From the NCBI RefSeq assembly GCF_000276665.1, contig NW_004955466.1:4578679-4642678 (forward strand): 64,000 bases of DNA. Direction: 5' to 3'. Both the position numbers and the translations under genes were made by a program. This DNA is from Chinchilla lanigera (lineage: Eukaryota; Chordata; Mammalia; Rodentia; Chinchillidae). The first letter of the stretch is position 1; every line of letters begins with the position of its first letter. This document shows positions 32,136 through 41,674 of the stretch, one piece after another. The notes under the pieces were generated by a model that was given only the letters and a program-made list of their open reading frames with translations, did not search any database and was not told the DNA's origin.

Positions 32136-32445
32136 GTTCCTGTATAGCAATAAAAAAACTTACCAAGAAAGAAATTAGAGAAACAACACCTTTCAAAATA
32201 GCATCAAGAAAAGCAAAATACCTAGGCATTAACCTAACCAAGGAAGTGAAAGACCTGTACAGTGAAATCTACAGTACTCTGAGAAAGGAGATGGAAGAGG
32301 ATATCAGAAAATGGAAAGATACTCTTGTTCCTGGATAGGCAAAACCAATGTGGTCAAAATAGCCATACTTCCAAAACTGCTTCCCAGACTCATCAGGATC
32401 CCAATCAAAACACCAACAGCGTTCCTCAAAGAACCTGAGAAAACA

Positions 32446-32736
32446 GTGTTTGCTAAGGAAGGCGCTAAGTAAGGGACACTATATCTCTGTCACCTTCAAG
32501 TCCCACTCCTTAAGCAGTAAACTAAAAACAGGGACCTGGGCACTGGGACACTGGGCCTAAATAATGGAATGTTTCAAGCCTGAGGTCCTGAGATTTATAG
32601 TAGGTTTGTGGGATCGCTGGGTCCTTTCCCCAGTTTCTACTCAGTAGAAGTGGGGTGGGGCCAGTCTACACATTGAAATCACCTGAGATTAGTTGTTCTG
32701 GTGTGAGATTTGGCCACTGTTTAAAGCTCTCCAAGA
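32446..32736. other. Unassigned DNA
   Basis: No repeat recognised between the L1 end and the next ID element. Confidence 0.45.
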
Positions 32737-32815
32737 TCTGGGAATGTACCTCCATGGCAGAGCACTTGCTTAGCACGCATAAGACCCTGGGTTCGATCCC
32801 CAGCTTTGTCAAGAA
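32737..32815 (+). mobile_element. ID-type SINE, older subfamily
   Basis: 'tctgggaatgtacctccatg', 'gcacttgcttagcacgcata', 'agaccctgggttcgatcccc', then an A-rich tail. Confidence 0.88.
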
Positions 32816-33149
32816 CAAAACAAAAAGCTGATGATGGAGAGAACCACTGATGATGAAAGGAACTACAGGTTCCTTCTCATCCGCAACCGTCATTATTTCC
32901 ACATCTTAATTTCAGTTTATAGTCACAACTTGTCTTCAGGGTGGTTCAAGACCACGTGAGACCCTGGGACCCAAAATGGACATAAATATAAATCTGAGGT
33001 GAAGGGTTAAAATATTGCCCTCTGGAACTGTAAAAAACAAATCTCTGTAAACACAGGCCATTACCCTTTTTGGTAATGTGTCCAGGAAATTGTAGTTGTA
33101 AAAACATTTTGTAAGTTGCTGCTAAGAGGCAGCAGAAGTAATAATCTCT

Positions 33150-33340
33150 AACAATTATCAAGCAGTTATTCCATGTTAACTACTTTTTCAGTGTTTTCAT
33201 TTAAAATTCATTTAATTCTTACAACAGAATTAAATGCAGTTGTGGTGTTGGAACTGTTATCAGTTTAACAGCAAGGAAACCAAGGTGCTGGGAGAAGGAA
33301 TTTGTCCAAAACCGAACAAGAAGAGTTGGCGCTGATCAAT
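33150..33340 (-). mobile_element. MIR SINE
   Basis: Antisense MIR: 'aattcatttaattcttacaa', 'actgttatcagtttaacagc', 'aaggaaaccaaggtgctggg'. Diverged. Confidence 0.65.
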
Positions 33341-33344
33341 GACG

Positions 33345-33440
33345 TGCATCTGCATCACCATAGGGTCTGTTCAAAACACAAATGGCCAGGCTCCATCCTA
33401 GAGCAACTGTACTGGGATCTCCTTGCCGTGGATCTTTACC
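33345..33440 (+). mobile_element. hAT-type MITE fragment (tentative)
   Basis: 'gtgcatctgcatcaccatag', 'aacacaaatggccaggctcc', 'ctgtactgggatctccttg' resemble the 5' half of the MER1-group MITE also seen at 6370 and 14869. Confidence 0.4.
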
Positions 33441-33539
33441 TAAACTATTGGTAACTAACTCCCTAAAGAGTCAGTTGTTGGCCAAGATGTGAGATCTCTG
33501 CTGGGATTTTTTTAAAAAGGCTTTGGAATATCCTAGTTT

Positions 33540-33683
33540 TAATTCCACCTCTCCCACTTGTAACTAGACTCTTTGGACATCCTCTCTCTGAGCTTCATTT
33601 TTTCGTCTGTAAACCAATGATCTGTACTTAATTCTAAGGATAGTTCTGAGGATTACGTGGCTCTAAAGCACTTAGCAAAGACA
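33540..33683 (+). mobile_element. MIR SINE
   Basis: Sense MIR: 'tgagcttcattttttcgtct', 'gtaaaccaatgatctgtact', 'gaggattacgtggctctaaa', 'gcacttagcaaagacag'. Confidence 0.75.
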
Positions 33684-33706
33684 GAAACACCACACCTACA
33701 GGACAT

Positions 33707-33873
33707 CTTTTTTTTTTTTTTTTTTTTTTGTCTTTTTGAGACAGGGTCTCATTATGCAGTTCAGGACGGCCTTGAGCTCACTTTGTAGCCCAGGCTGGCC
33801 TCAAACTCGCCAGGATCCTCTTGCTTCAGCCTCCCGAGTGCTGGGATTACAGTGTGCGCCACCACGCCTGGCT
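33707..33873 (-). mobile_element. B1 SINE with 11-bp target duplication
   Basis: T22 head, 'tttttgagacagggtctcat', 'ggacggccttgagctcactt', 'ggctggcctcaaactcgcca', 'gtgctgggattacagtgtgc', 'accacgcctggc'. Flanks 'ctacaggacat' (33696-33706) and 'ctacgggacat' (33874-33884) differ at one base. Confidence 0.95.
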
Positions 33874-33884
33874 CTACGGGACAT

Positions 33885-34584
33885 TTTAAAATGTCAGTCA
33901 GGTCTTCCCTTCCGCCATCAGCACCACACTCTTCACTGCAACCTCCTGTTCTGCAGTCTGAAGTGTGCTTTGTCCCCAGGAGAAAGTGAGGTTATCACAG
34001 CTGGAAGGCCAAGGAAAGGAAAGTACTCCGCCTCTGAGATTACTGAACACAAGACCTAGAGCTGAGAGAAAAAGATTTCTGAATGTTCAGGAACTGTTTG
34101 CATCAAACAAGGTAGACCCAAATAAGACGGGCTCCCAAGAACTCCTCCCCTCTGGTTTGTGCTGCTTACCAACCCTCAGATCCTACAGCAGGACTCCCTA
34201 GACTAGAGGGCTGTGCAGTCTCAAGAAAAGGCCCCAGCCCCTTGTCACGTTCTCAGGATGGATTCCTTCAGCACAGAGGCAGTGCTAGCTGGAGGGTAAA
34301 ACAGCAGATAAGCTTGAGGAAGTAAGACTAGAGGAGGCTGTGCCTACTTCCAACCTAGAGAGGTGCTGTCTGCAGGATGAGCTTAGGTCATGGTACCATG
34401 GGATCAACAGAGCAGAGACAGGGGGTGGGGAAGAGTCACCCCAGGGGGTGTGGGTGACTAGCTGGCCCCTCTACACTCCCTGGGAAAGATCAGAAGTTTG
34501 CTGAGAAGGAGAGCTGGCAGCCCGCAGAAGCCATGTCACAGAGGAACAAAGGTAGAAGGCAGTGTAGGGGAGGAAGGGATTTCC
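33885..34584. other. Unassigned DNA
   Basis: No repeat or exon recognised. Plus-strand frames at 33736 and 33965 overlap and partly read the B1. Confidence 0.45.
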
Positions 34585-35110
34585 CCCACAAATCTATAAG
34601 TCAGCTGAAATCGACAGTAGATTAACAGGAGAAGGCATACAGATTTACTGATACGCACTGGGGCATCACAGGACAGTGATTGCCCAGTAACCCAATGAGA
34701 AGGGAAGGGAGCAGGATGGGGAAAAAAAAAAAAAAAGCAGAAACGAGATATAGCATGTACAGGTACAAATTCCCCGTGATGAATGTGATCATTATGTGCA
34801 CCTAAAATGGACCAATAAAAAACATTTTCTCTGAAAAAAAATTCCCTACAGTGAATGTTATCATTATGCATATCTAAAATGTACCAATAAAGAAATAACC
34901 CAATGAGGTTGCGATGCTTATATGCCTTTCTTCACAGGGGCCAGGGAAACCAGGGAATGTAGCGGTAGTACATTTTGAGGGGTAGTAAATGATTTTTAGG
35001 GGAACTGAAGGGGCCTGAGGAATAGCTTGTGACAAAGTCTGTCTAGGTGCCACGATATCCCTTCATCTTCCTTCCTGTCCTACAATTTTAAGCTTCCCTG
35101 GCTAATGAGA
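34585..35110. mobile_element. Possible old LTR, split by an L1 tail (family unknown)
   Basis: 'acagtagattaacaggagaa', 'ggcatacagatttactgata' before the L1 insertion, and 'gttgcgatgcttatatgcc' to 'cttcctgtcctacaatttta' after it, read like primer-proximal parts of an old LTR family. I cannot name it. The clear evidence that it predates the L1 tail is the target duplication at its interruption. Confidence 0.3.
34700..34895 (+). mobile_element. L1 extreme 3' end insertion, 12-bp target duplication
   Basis: About 200 bases matching only the terminal 3' UTR of the same L1 type as at 30371: A15 run, 'gatatagcatgtacaggtac', 'aattccccgtgatgaatgtg', 'atcattatgtgcacc' and 'aataaaa'. The last unit is present twice (34768-34819 and 34841-34892), each ending in AATAAA. 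'taacccaatgag' is identical at 34688-34699 and 34896-34907. Confidence 0.75.
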
Positions 35111-36279
35111 TTTCGGGGAAGAGGTCCAAGGCCATCGTATATCTTTTGCGAAGAGCTTCCTTGTGTCAGATAAGCTTCAGAGAGAATCCCTCCCTGAGCT
35201 GGGGGAGAGAGACCTGGGATGTGAGACTCAGTCTCCGGCTTCATATGTCATTTTCTGAGCCCCAACAGCAACACGGACTGAAGAAAACTGATGAGCTCGT
35301 GGCCTCTTTGGAGAATAACACAGTGCCATGCTGGAAGCCAGTGGGGAGGATCAAAGACAACATGGGGCAGTGACCCACCCAGGAGCCACCACTTCCAAGC
35401 ACATAGTGCTACCTGAGTCCCGTCCCCTCCCACCGCAGTGACTGCTTCTCCAGGAGAACAAGGGAGAAAGGACATGAATGAACCCCCTACGCAGTTACTA
35501 GATTAATTTTTCTGCATTATATAGAATGGGCATCTGAAATAAGAATTATCTTCTCTTTCAGAAGATCAAAGATATAGTTGTACATATCTGAAACCATCTT
35601 GTAAAATTGATGTCTGCTAATTATTAAAACTATCGAGTGTCCTAGAACTTAGCCAGAAGTGTACCACGGTAGGATTCCCTAAAAGTACGCCAACAATCAA
35701 TATGAAATTGATTTTGTCAGTAGACAGCTTAGAAATGGCATCACATCTCCAAGGCAGAGATTTTGATTACTTATTTTTAAAAATTGGAAAATAAATACTA
35801 AAAAAAAAAAATAAAACAAGAGTGGAGCCCAGCATTATTGCAGTGCAGTCTGGGGAGAAAGACACTGTCTGGTAGATGGGGTTGTTACTCCAGGTTCTGG
35901 TTGGTGTCCCTGCAGCCCCCGAATTCTCCTGTTCTACCGAGGCCTGGACACTCATGAAGCTACCGAATATGCTTTATTATCATCTGACATTCATCAAGCA
36001 GAAGCTTGGTCTTCCAAACACCTAAAAGAGAGTGGTACAAATATAAGGGCTCTGATATTTAAAAGGGTGGCCTGACCTCTACATCTACTCACTGGTGTTC
36101 TGATTTACAAATAAGTCTCTGGAGAGTCATCAATAGAACCTCCTATTCTATAAAGAAGGTTGTCAGATTTAGCAAATAAAAATATAAATATTACATGGGA
36201 CATATGCTAATAAATTATTCACTGTTTATCCAAAGAATCAAGTTTAACTGGTCACCGTGGTTTGGTTTTGTTCGTTTCT
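35111..36279. other. Unassigned AT-rich DNA
   Basis: No repeat or exon recognised. A frame at 35146-35373 overlaps a minus-strand frame at 35248-35475 and neither is recognisable. Confidence 0.45.
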
Positions 36280-36352
36280 GTGCTACTGGGGCTGAATAAG
36301 AGCTGCATACATGTTAAGCAAGTGCTGTCCCAGTGAGCTCCATCCCAGTCTC
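36280..36352 (-). mobile_element. ID-type SINE, diverged
   Basis: Antisense ID: 'tgctactggggctgaataag', 'catgttaagcaagtgctgtc', 'ccagtgagctccatcccag'. Confidence 0.75.
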
Positions 36353-36553
36353 ACCCTGGATTTTTCTGGTCATCTCTACTATGGTCTGCTGGTGCCAGGT
36401 GGGTTGGTAAACAGAGGGCCTGCACCTGCAAAGCTGAGGGCCAAGCCCTGCCCCAAGATCATCTTTACCATCTTCTCCAACTTATGCTATCCCTGAGGCC
36501 TGCCCTAGTAATCAGCCCAGGGTGATGTTACAGACAGCCCTAATCCCAATCAG

Positions 36554-36617
36554 TCCCTCTCTCTGTCTCTCTGTCCCTCTGTCTCTCTCTCTCTGTCTCT
36601 GTCTGTCTGTCTCTCTG
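36554..36617. repeat. (CT/CTGT)n microsatellite
   Basis: Imperfect CT array with CTGT units over about 64 bases. Confidence 0.93.
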
Positions 36618-37253
36618 AATAGTCTAGATCCATTCCAATCATTCTCTTAATTATACACAAAGTAAGTAATCTCCCTTATTAAGCTTCCCAGGACTTTACC
36701 ACCTATTAATTCCACTATCAAATTTATAACTTGGACAATAAATGCATAAAATCGAGAACCACTCCTTGATGATGTCCAAGGCAGTAATCAACATTATCAG
36801 TCACATTTATTACGCTGTAAGATTAGTTGTTTCCCTGAAGTCGATAGTTAAATATCAGTTTTTACTAACTTCCAACAAGGAGGTTTCTGTTCCTTGCCCT
36901 GAGTCTTATCTGTTCCCTGGTATTTGCCGAAATCGCAACCCTAAGCTTTACCAAGCATTGCATCCTCCGCCTCAGGATCCCCAGCCTTCAGCTCACCTTA
37001 TGGAAAACAAGCTAATGGGTTTCCAGAGGGCCACTTCATGTGTACGGGGAACACCCAAGACAGAAGAATCACCACAGGCAAAGCACACGTAAAGGCTTGG
37101 CCTATGGTCCAGTGAGAAGGAAAGATCTCTTCACTCTTTTTCCAAGCCAGTTCTCCTTTGCAAGATGAATGTATCACACCATGTCAGTATCTTACACCAG
37201 ACTATAGCTTCCTTTCGTCTTCTTCTGAAGAGGTTTCAGCACATAAAAGGATA
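36618..37253. other. Unassigned DNA
   Basis: The 116-codon frame at 36742-37092 is unrecognised. Confidence 0.45.
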
Positions 37254-37260
37254 CTATTGA

Positions 37261-37368
37261 TTTTTTTTTTTTTTTTTTTTTTGGTTTTTCTCCGGTACCG
37301 GGAACCGAACTCACGACCTTGCACTTCCCAGGCAGGCGCTTTTGCCGCTGAGCTAAATCCCCAGCCCC
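37261..37368 (-). mobile_element. Young ID-type SINE with target duplication
   Basis: T22 head, 'ggtttttctccggtaccggg', 'aaccgaactcacgaccttgc', 'aggcaggcgcttttgccgct', 'gagctaaatccccagccccc'. 'ctattgatt' at 37254-37262 and 37369-37377. Fourth member of the young subfamily in this window. Confidence 0.95.
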
Positions 37369-37377
37369 CTATTGATT

Positions 37378-38494
37378 CTTTATCCCTGGACCAGATGGTG
37401 CTAAGTTCACGCTACTTGACTCAAGCCATCACCAACCTCCTCCGTTCCTCCATAAAGTACAATTGTCACTAAGAACTAGGGTCTCCCTGGTGAAGTGTGA
37501 TCTAGGTTATTGTAGAATTGTGGGTATAATTCACTGCAGGAATTTCCAAAGTAGTTTAGGGTGAACATCCGAGACAAATGAGTCATCTTGTCCCTTCTAT
37601 TTCTTCATTTTCCCATTATTTTCTAACTTAAACATTTTAAGAGTGAGGTTAAATATATCCTCCTGGCTCTGGCAACAGGCGAGTCATTCTGTAAAATATG
37701 TTGGGAAATTAATGGACTTCCATTTGGGGAGAAGTAAACAAAAGGAGAGAAAATATATGCCTGTTTATCTGTAGACACACAGACTGGAAGCTGAAGAATG
37801 GTTGAATAGTTCTAAGCCAGGCTGGTTAGGTTTTTTTTAAAAAATCCAACCAGCCACCAATTTGCTTTCCTTCAAGCTGTCAGCTAGAAGCAGAGAGAAG
37901 CAAAAACGTTAAACTGAGGGTTGTTTTAAGACACTAAGAAGACGCTGTGTTCGTCTCCACGTTCTTTACCACAGCAAACCTCCTTACAGGGTAGCAAGGG
38001 CTACCCTCAGACTCCGGACTCCTTCGGGGTGTTGGGAGGAATCCTGCTCCTACTGCAGTTAGGGGGATAGATGTAGGCAGAAAACCTCCTCAGATTAATC
38101 ACCAGGAAAATTTAGGGGGACAGAGAATGCTAGAAGTAGAGAGAGGCACTCAGACCGAGGCCAGGGCATTGAGATTTTATAAAGGTTCCTTCCATAATGG
38201 GCACTTGGCAGTCACAATAAACTAAGTTATCAGCTCAGTGTATATCCCCCTAGCCGCTGCGCAAAACCATTATGAGAAGCATCCAACCTACTTCCGTGTA
38301 AATGTACTCCTCACATCACACAAGACATTTTGATAGCAAACATTAACATAGCATCCTACAGTTTGCAAAGTGCTCCTAGATACATGATCTGATTTGACAC
38401 AAGCCTTATCAAATGTGCAGCTATCACCAGCCATCAAGCGGTAATGGAGATAATGAAATTCTCCAAAACATAATTCAGTCAGGAAAATCCACTG
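37378..38494. other. Unassigned DNA, possible MIR remnant at the end
   Basis: About 38345-38450 ('acagtttgcaaagtgctcct', 'acatgatctgatttgacaca') may be antisense MIR. The rest is unrecognised single-copy sequence. Confidence 0.4.
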
Positions 38495-38902
38495 TCTTAG
38501 TTACTTTCTCGTTGGTGAGACACAATACCCAATACCCACAGCGGAAAGAAGGAGCGGTTTATTTTGGCTCACAGCTTAGTCCATAGTCAGCCTGCTCCAA
38601 GGCAGAAATGGCATGGCAGAGGGGCATAAGAAAGGACAGATGCTCAGATCTCTGGCAGCGGGGAGCAGAGAGCAAAGAGGAAGAGCCAGGGACAAGAATG
38701 GTCCCTTCCAGACCACAACCTCCCTACCCACCTATAAACAGCGCCCCCCAACAGCGCATTCCACTACCAAACTCATTAGCAGATGAATCCCCAGTGAGTA
38801 TAGCGCCCCAAGAGCCAATCCTCTTCCAAAAGCCCAGCCTCTGAACATGTAAAAGCTTGGTGGGACATCCTAGATCAAAACCGCAATACCCACCAACTTG
38901 AC
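38495..38902 (+). mobile_element. URR1-like non-autonomous hAT element, near full length
   Basis: 'cttagttactttctcgttgg', 'tgagacacaatacccaatac', 'gcggtttattttggctcaca', 'gctccaaggcagaaatggca', 'tggtgggacatcctagatca' and 'aaaccgcaatac'. Same internal order as at 61895. The frame at 38608-38844 lies inside it and is not called a gene. Confidence 0.65.
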
Positions 38903-38936
38903 CGTACAAAGAAATATTTTAAAATAAATTTTAAAA

Positions 38937-39092
38937 TGCCACAAATGGTGGCGCATGCCTATCATCCCAGCACTCTGGAGGCTAAGGCAGGAGAATCACC
39001 ATGAGTTCAAGGCCAGCCTGGGCTACATAAGTCAGTTCAAGGCCAGCCTGAATGACATAGCAAGACCCTGTCGCAAAAATAAAACAAAACAA
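38937..39092 (+). mobile_element. B1 SINE with the doubled segment
   Basis: 'gccacaaatggtggcgcatg', 'ctatcatcccagcactctgg', 'caaggccagcctgggctaca' and 'caaggccagcctgaatgaca', 'gcaagaccctgtcgcaaaaa'. Confidence 0.94.
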
Positions 39093-39231
39093 AACAAAGA
39101 AATATCAATTTATTTCATAACTGAAAGAAAAGCAAGCATGATCGCTTGTACAATGTGAATCTATTTGTGCAAAAGAAATACACGCAAAGCTATATATGTA
39201 TATACATATACAGCTTTCTGTTGGGGCGTTG

Positions 39232-39305
39232 TTTTGCAGTGCTGGAGGTCAAACCCAGGGCCTCATGCATGATAGGCAAATGGTTTACTACTAAGCCACA
39301 CCCAA
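39232..39305 (-). mobile_element. ID-type SINE
   Basis: 'ttttgcagtgctggaggtca', 'aacccagggcctcatgcatg', 'ctactaagccacaccc' are an antisense ID with an eroded 5' end. Confidence 0.8.
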
Positions 39306-39400
39306 ATAGCTTTGTGTATCTACACTCACACCAAGGTATAGGTAGATGTGTAAGTATATATATTCAATTGTGTACAATTTTAGAATGAATATTTTCTTTC

Positions 39401-39450
39401 CATCCTCCTCTTCCTCTTTCTTCTTCTTTCTCTCCTCCTTCTCCTTTTTT
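39401..39450. repeat. (CTT/CTC)n pyrimidine tract
   Basis: Pyrimidine-only stretch of CTT and TCC units immediately before the T-rich head of the next SINE. Confidence 0.85.
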
Positions 39451-39802
39451 TTTTTCTTCAGTACTAGGGATTAAACCCAGGGTCTTTGCACTGAACTACA
39501 TGCCCAGTCCTTTTTTATTTTTTATTTTTTTATTTTTTTTGAGGCAGGGCCTCACTGCGCAGTTCAGGCTGGCCTTGAGCTCACTTTGTAGCCCAGGCTG
39601 GTCTCAAACTCGCAATGCTCTTCCTGCCTCAGCCTCCCAAGTGCTGAGATTACAGATGTGTGCCACCATGCCTGGCTCTATTTTTTATTTTGAACAAAGT
39701 CTTTCTAAATCACTAAATTGTCTAGCCTGGGAGCAAACTTGTGATCCTCCTGGCTTGGCTTCCCAGCGTGCTGAGATTACAGGTATTCACCACAATGCCT
39801 AG
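39446..39802 (-). mobile_element. B1-ID composite SINE split by a later B1
   Basis: Antisense ID half at 39459-39509 ('cagtactagggattaaaccc') and antisense B1 half at 39690-39802 ('caaagtctttctaaatcact', 'gagattacaggtattcacca') are separated by a younger B1 lying in the A/T linker, the same layout as at 24926-25292. Confidence 0.85.
39511..39678 (-). mobile_element. B1 SINE nested in a composite SINE
   Basis: 'gaggcagggcctcactgcgc', 'ggctggccttgagctcactt', 'ggctggtctcaaactcgcaa', 'agtgctgagattacagatgt', 'accatgcctggc'. Confidence 0.94.
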
Positions 39803-39805
39803 TTT

Positions 39806-39887
39806 TATTTTTTCATTTTAGATGCTGGGATGGAACCCAGGGCCTCATGCTAGCACACACTCTTCAGTGAGCTGTACTCCCAGCTCT
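39806..39887 (-). mobile_element. ID-type SINE
   Basis: 'gatgctgggatggaacccag', 'ggcctcatgctagcacacac', 'cagtgagctgtactcccag', antisense. Confidence 0.85.
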
Positions 39888-40885
39888 GAATGTTAGTTTT
39901 TATTATTTATTTTACATGTACTTATAATACCAAATATTTTATAATGGAAACATTGTGATAAGGCATAATTAAGAAAAAACTCATCTGTGTCAGTCATTTT
40001 CCCACTTGCTTTAGGGAAGAGAAGTCATTACTGTGTTGTTAGAAGGCCCTATACAAATCCTATACCACTAAGGGGTGACTTCATAGCCACACTGTTGAAG
40101 AAGAAAACCTTTTGCTCGTGAGAACAACTCAAACTCATCCCCGAATGAGCCAGTCCGTGTCTGAGTCAGCAGACCAAAAGAATAAGACTGAATATACCCT
40201 GAGTCTGGCCACCTAATCATCTAGCCATGTGCTTGCACAAGTCAAGGATAAAATGGAAATCATAGCAAGTCCTGTACCGACCACTGGGAAGGTCCTCGGG
40301 GAATCTGAGTCAGGCATTTCTGAGTTCTGACACTCCGCACTATTTACTTTGTGTTCCCAGGCACAATCTTAAGATCGCTCCGTTAAATGCGCCAACAATA
40401 GTGGCCACACAGGATTGTTTGATATAGACATCTCAGGTGTCAATCTATAGAAATGATGCTAAATTGTCAGTGATTAGAGCTAGGCGGCTCACCAGGAAAC
40501 CAATTAGACTTTGCCGGTAACCCATGCCCACTGCAACAGATCCAGTTTCTGTGTCTTTGTGTATAGGCTCACCCTGGGCATTTGCGAACGTTAATAAATT
40601 GGGTATATTTTATTTGCTAGGAAATAACACTGTTTGTCAATTCCTGTACAAATACAACAACACAGTAGAAGTAGGGGTTCTGCAAATGACACCTACATCC
40701 CTCTAAAATGAAGGAGGCTTTGAGAGACACCCACAATGCCTTTCTTTAATTGTATAATTTACTTTAATTAGAAGTCCTCCATCCCTACATTGCCCTTATA
40801 CTTCCAAAAAGCAAGAGAACCACAACTAGACAAGTGGACCTTGACAAACTCCTCAGGACTTTCTAACTATTGGGGAATTTCCTTA
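39888..40885. other. Unassigned single-copy DNA
   Basis: No repeat or exon recognised over 1 kb. A frame at 40524-40706 is unrecognised. Confidence 0.45.
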
Positions 40886-40922
40886 GAAGAGAGAGAGAGA
40901 CAGAGGGGTGGGGGAGAGAGAG
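40886..40922. repeat. (GA)n microsatellite, imperfect
   Basis: GA units interrupted by a G-rich stretch. Confidence 0.88.
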
Positions 40923-40934
40923 TACGTATGTGTG

Positions 40935-41124
40935 TGTTCTGGGGCTGGGGATGGAACCTGGGGTGCTCTACCACTGATCTATATCCCCAACACTTCTTAT
41001 TTTTCATTTTTGTTTACAGAGTCTTAGCTTACAGAGCTAAATTGTCCAGGCTGGCCTTGAACTTGGGGTCCTCCTGCCTCAGCCTCCCAGGTAGCTGGAT
41101 CACAGGTATGAACCACTGTGTTCT
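40935..41124 (-). mobile_element. B1-ID composite SINE
   Basis: ID half 'ggggctggggatggaacctg', 'ctctaccactgatctatatc' and B1 half 'cagagctaaattgtccaggc', 'cctcctgcctcagcctccca', 'tagctggatcacaggtatga', all antisense. Confidence 0.87.
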
Positions 41125-41264
41125 GAAGAAAAAGCGATTTCCCATGCAAAGAGATTCAGTTTACCAGACATTTTGCTGCCTCTTTTGTCCTCCTTTTGCT
41201 CATCTGTATGAGAAAAAAGAGCAGGTTACTGATTTTCTTGGAGTCCATATTATATGTAAGAGCC

Positions 41265-41460
41265 TCCCTTTCGAGTCTTCCTACTCGGGTAGCCATCACC
41301 TCTTACCTGGAGCATTGTAATGGCTTCCAGCCTTGCTCCTCCCAAACCACACTCAAACCACGCTCACGTGACTTGCAAATGACCTTCCTACAGCACAGCT
41401 TCGTCTCAGATGTTTCCCTCCCAGCAGCACCCCCAGATCTGCCTACAACCCTCCCTCACA
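41265..41460 (+). mobile_element. LINE L2 fragment
   Basis: 'tagccatcacctcttacctg', 'gagcattgtaatggcttcca', 'gccttgctcctcccaaacca', 'tgcaaatgaccttcctacag' follow the L2 body in sense. It explains much of the 160-codon frame at 41196-41678. Confidence 0.7.
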
Positions 41461-41576
41461 GGTTAGCGCAAGTGCGCCTTCTCCAAAGGGCAGGGAGCTG
41501 CCTCTGCTGTGAGCCCCAGCAGGCCCGTGACATGTGTCTCTCAGCATCTGTCAGACAGTGTCCTAATCATTGTTTT

Positions 41577-41662
41577 GTTTTGTTTTGGTACGGGGGATCG
41601 AACTCAGGACCTTGTGCTTACCAGGCAGGTGCTTGTGCCACTGAGCTACATCCGCAGCCCTC
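41577..41662 (-). mobile_element. ID-type SINE with perfect 12-bp target duplication
   Basis: 'ggtacgggggatcgaactca', 'ggaccttgtgcttaccaggc', 'aggtgcttgtgccactgagc', 'tacatccgcagccc'. 'aatcattgtttt' at 41565-41576 and 41663-41674. Confidence 0.94.
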
Positions 41663-41674
41663 AATCATTGTTTT

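Larger units (their letters stand above)
31506..32445 (+). mobile_element. L1 ORF2 reverse-transcriptase fragment, sense arm of the inverted L1
   Basis: Conceptual translation gives L1 ORF2 signatures: LIKAIYD near the start, a decayed catalytic box FTGD at 31865-31876 where active elements have FADD, and KYLGINLTKEVKDLYSEIY at about 32214-32270. Stops and frameshifts make it a dead fragment. It lacks ORF1, the endonuclease and the ORF2 C-terminus in this orientation. Two ID SINEs (31704, 31944) and a CA repeat interrupt it. With the antisense arm at 30371-31500 it fits one twin-primed insertion. Confidence 0.9.

Noticed and set aside
31997..32338. Open frame with protein-like residues
   Set aside because: This is decayed L1 ORF2 interrupted by a CA repeat, not a cellular gene.
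38937..39105. 12-bp target duplication 'acaaagaaatat' around the B1
   Set aside because: The left copy ends 19 bases before the B1 start, so it does not fit a normal insertion boundary and may be chance.
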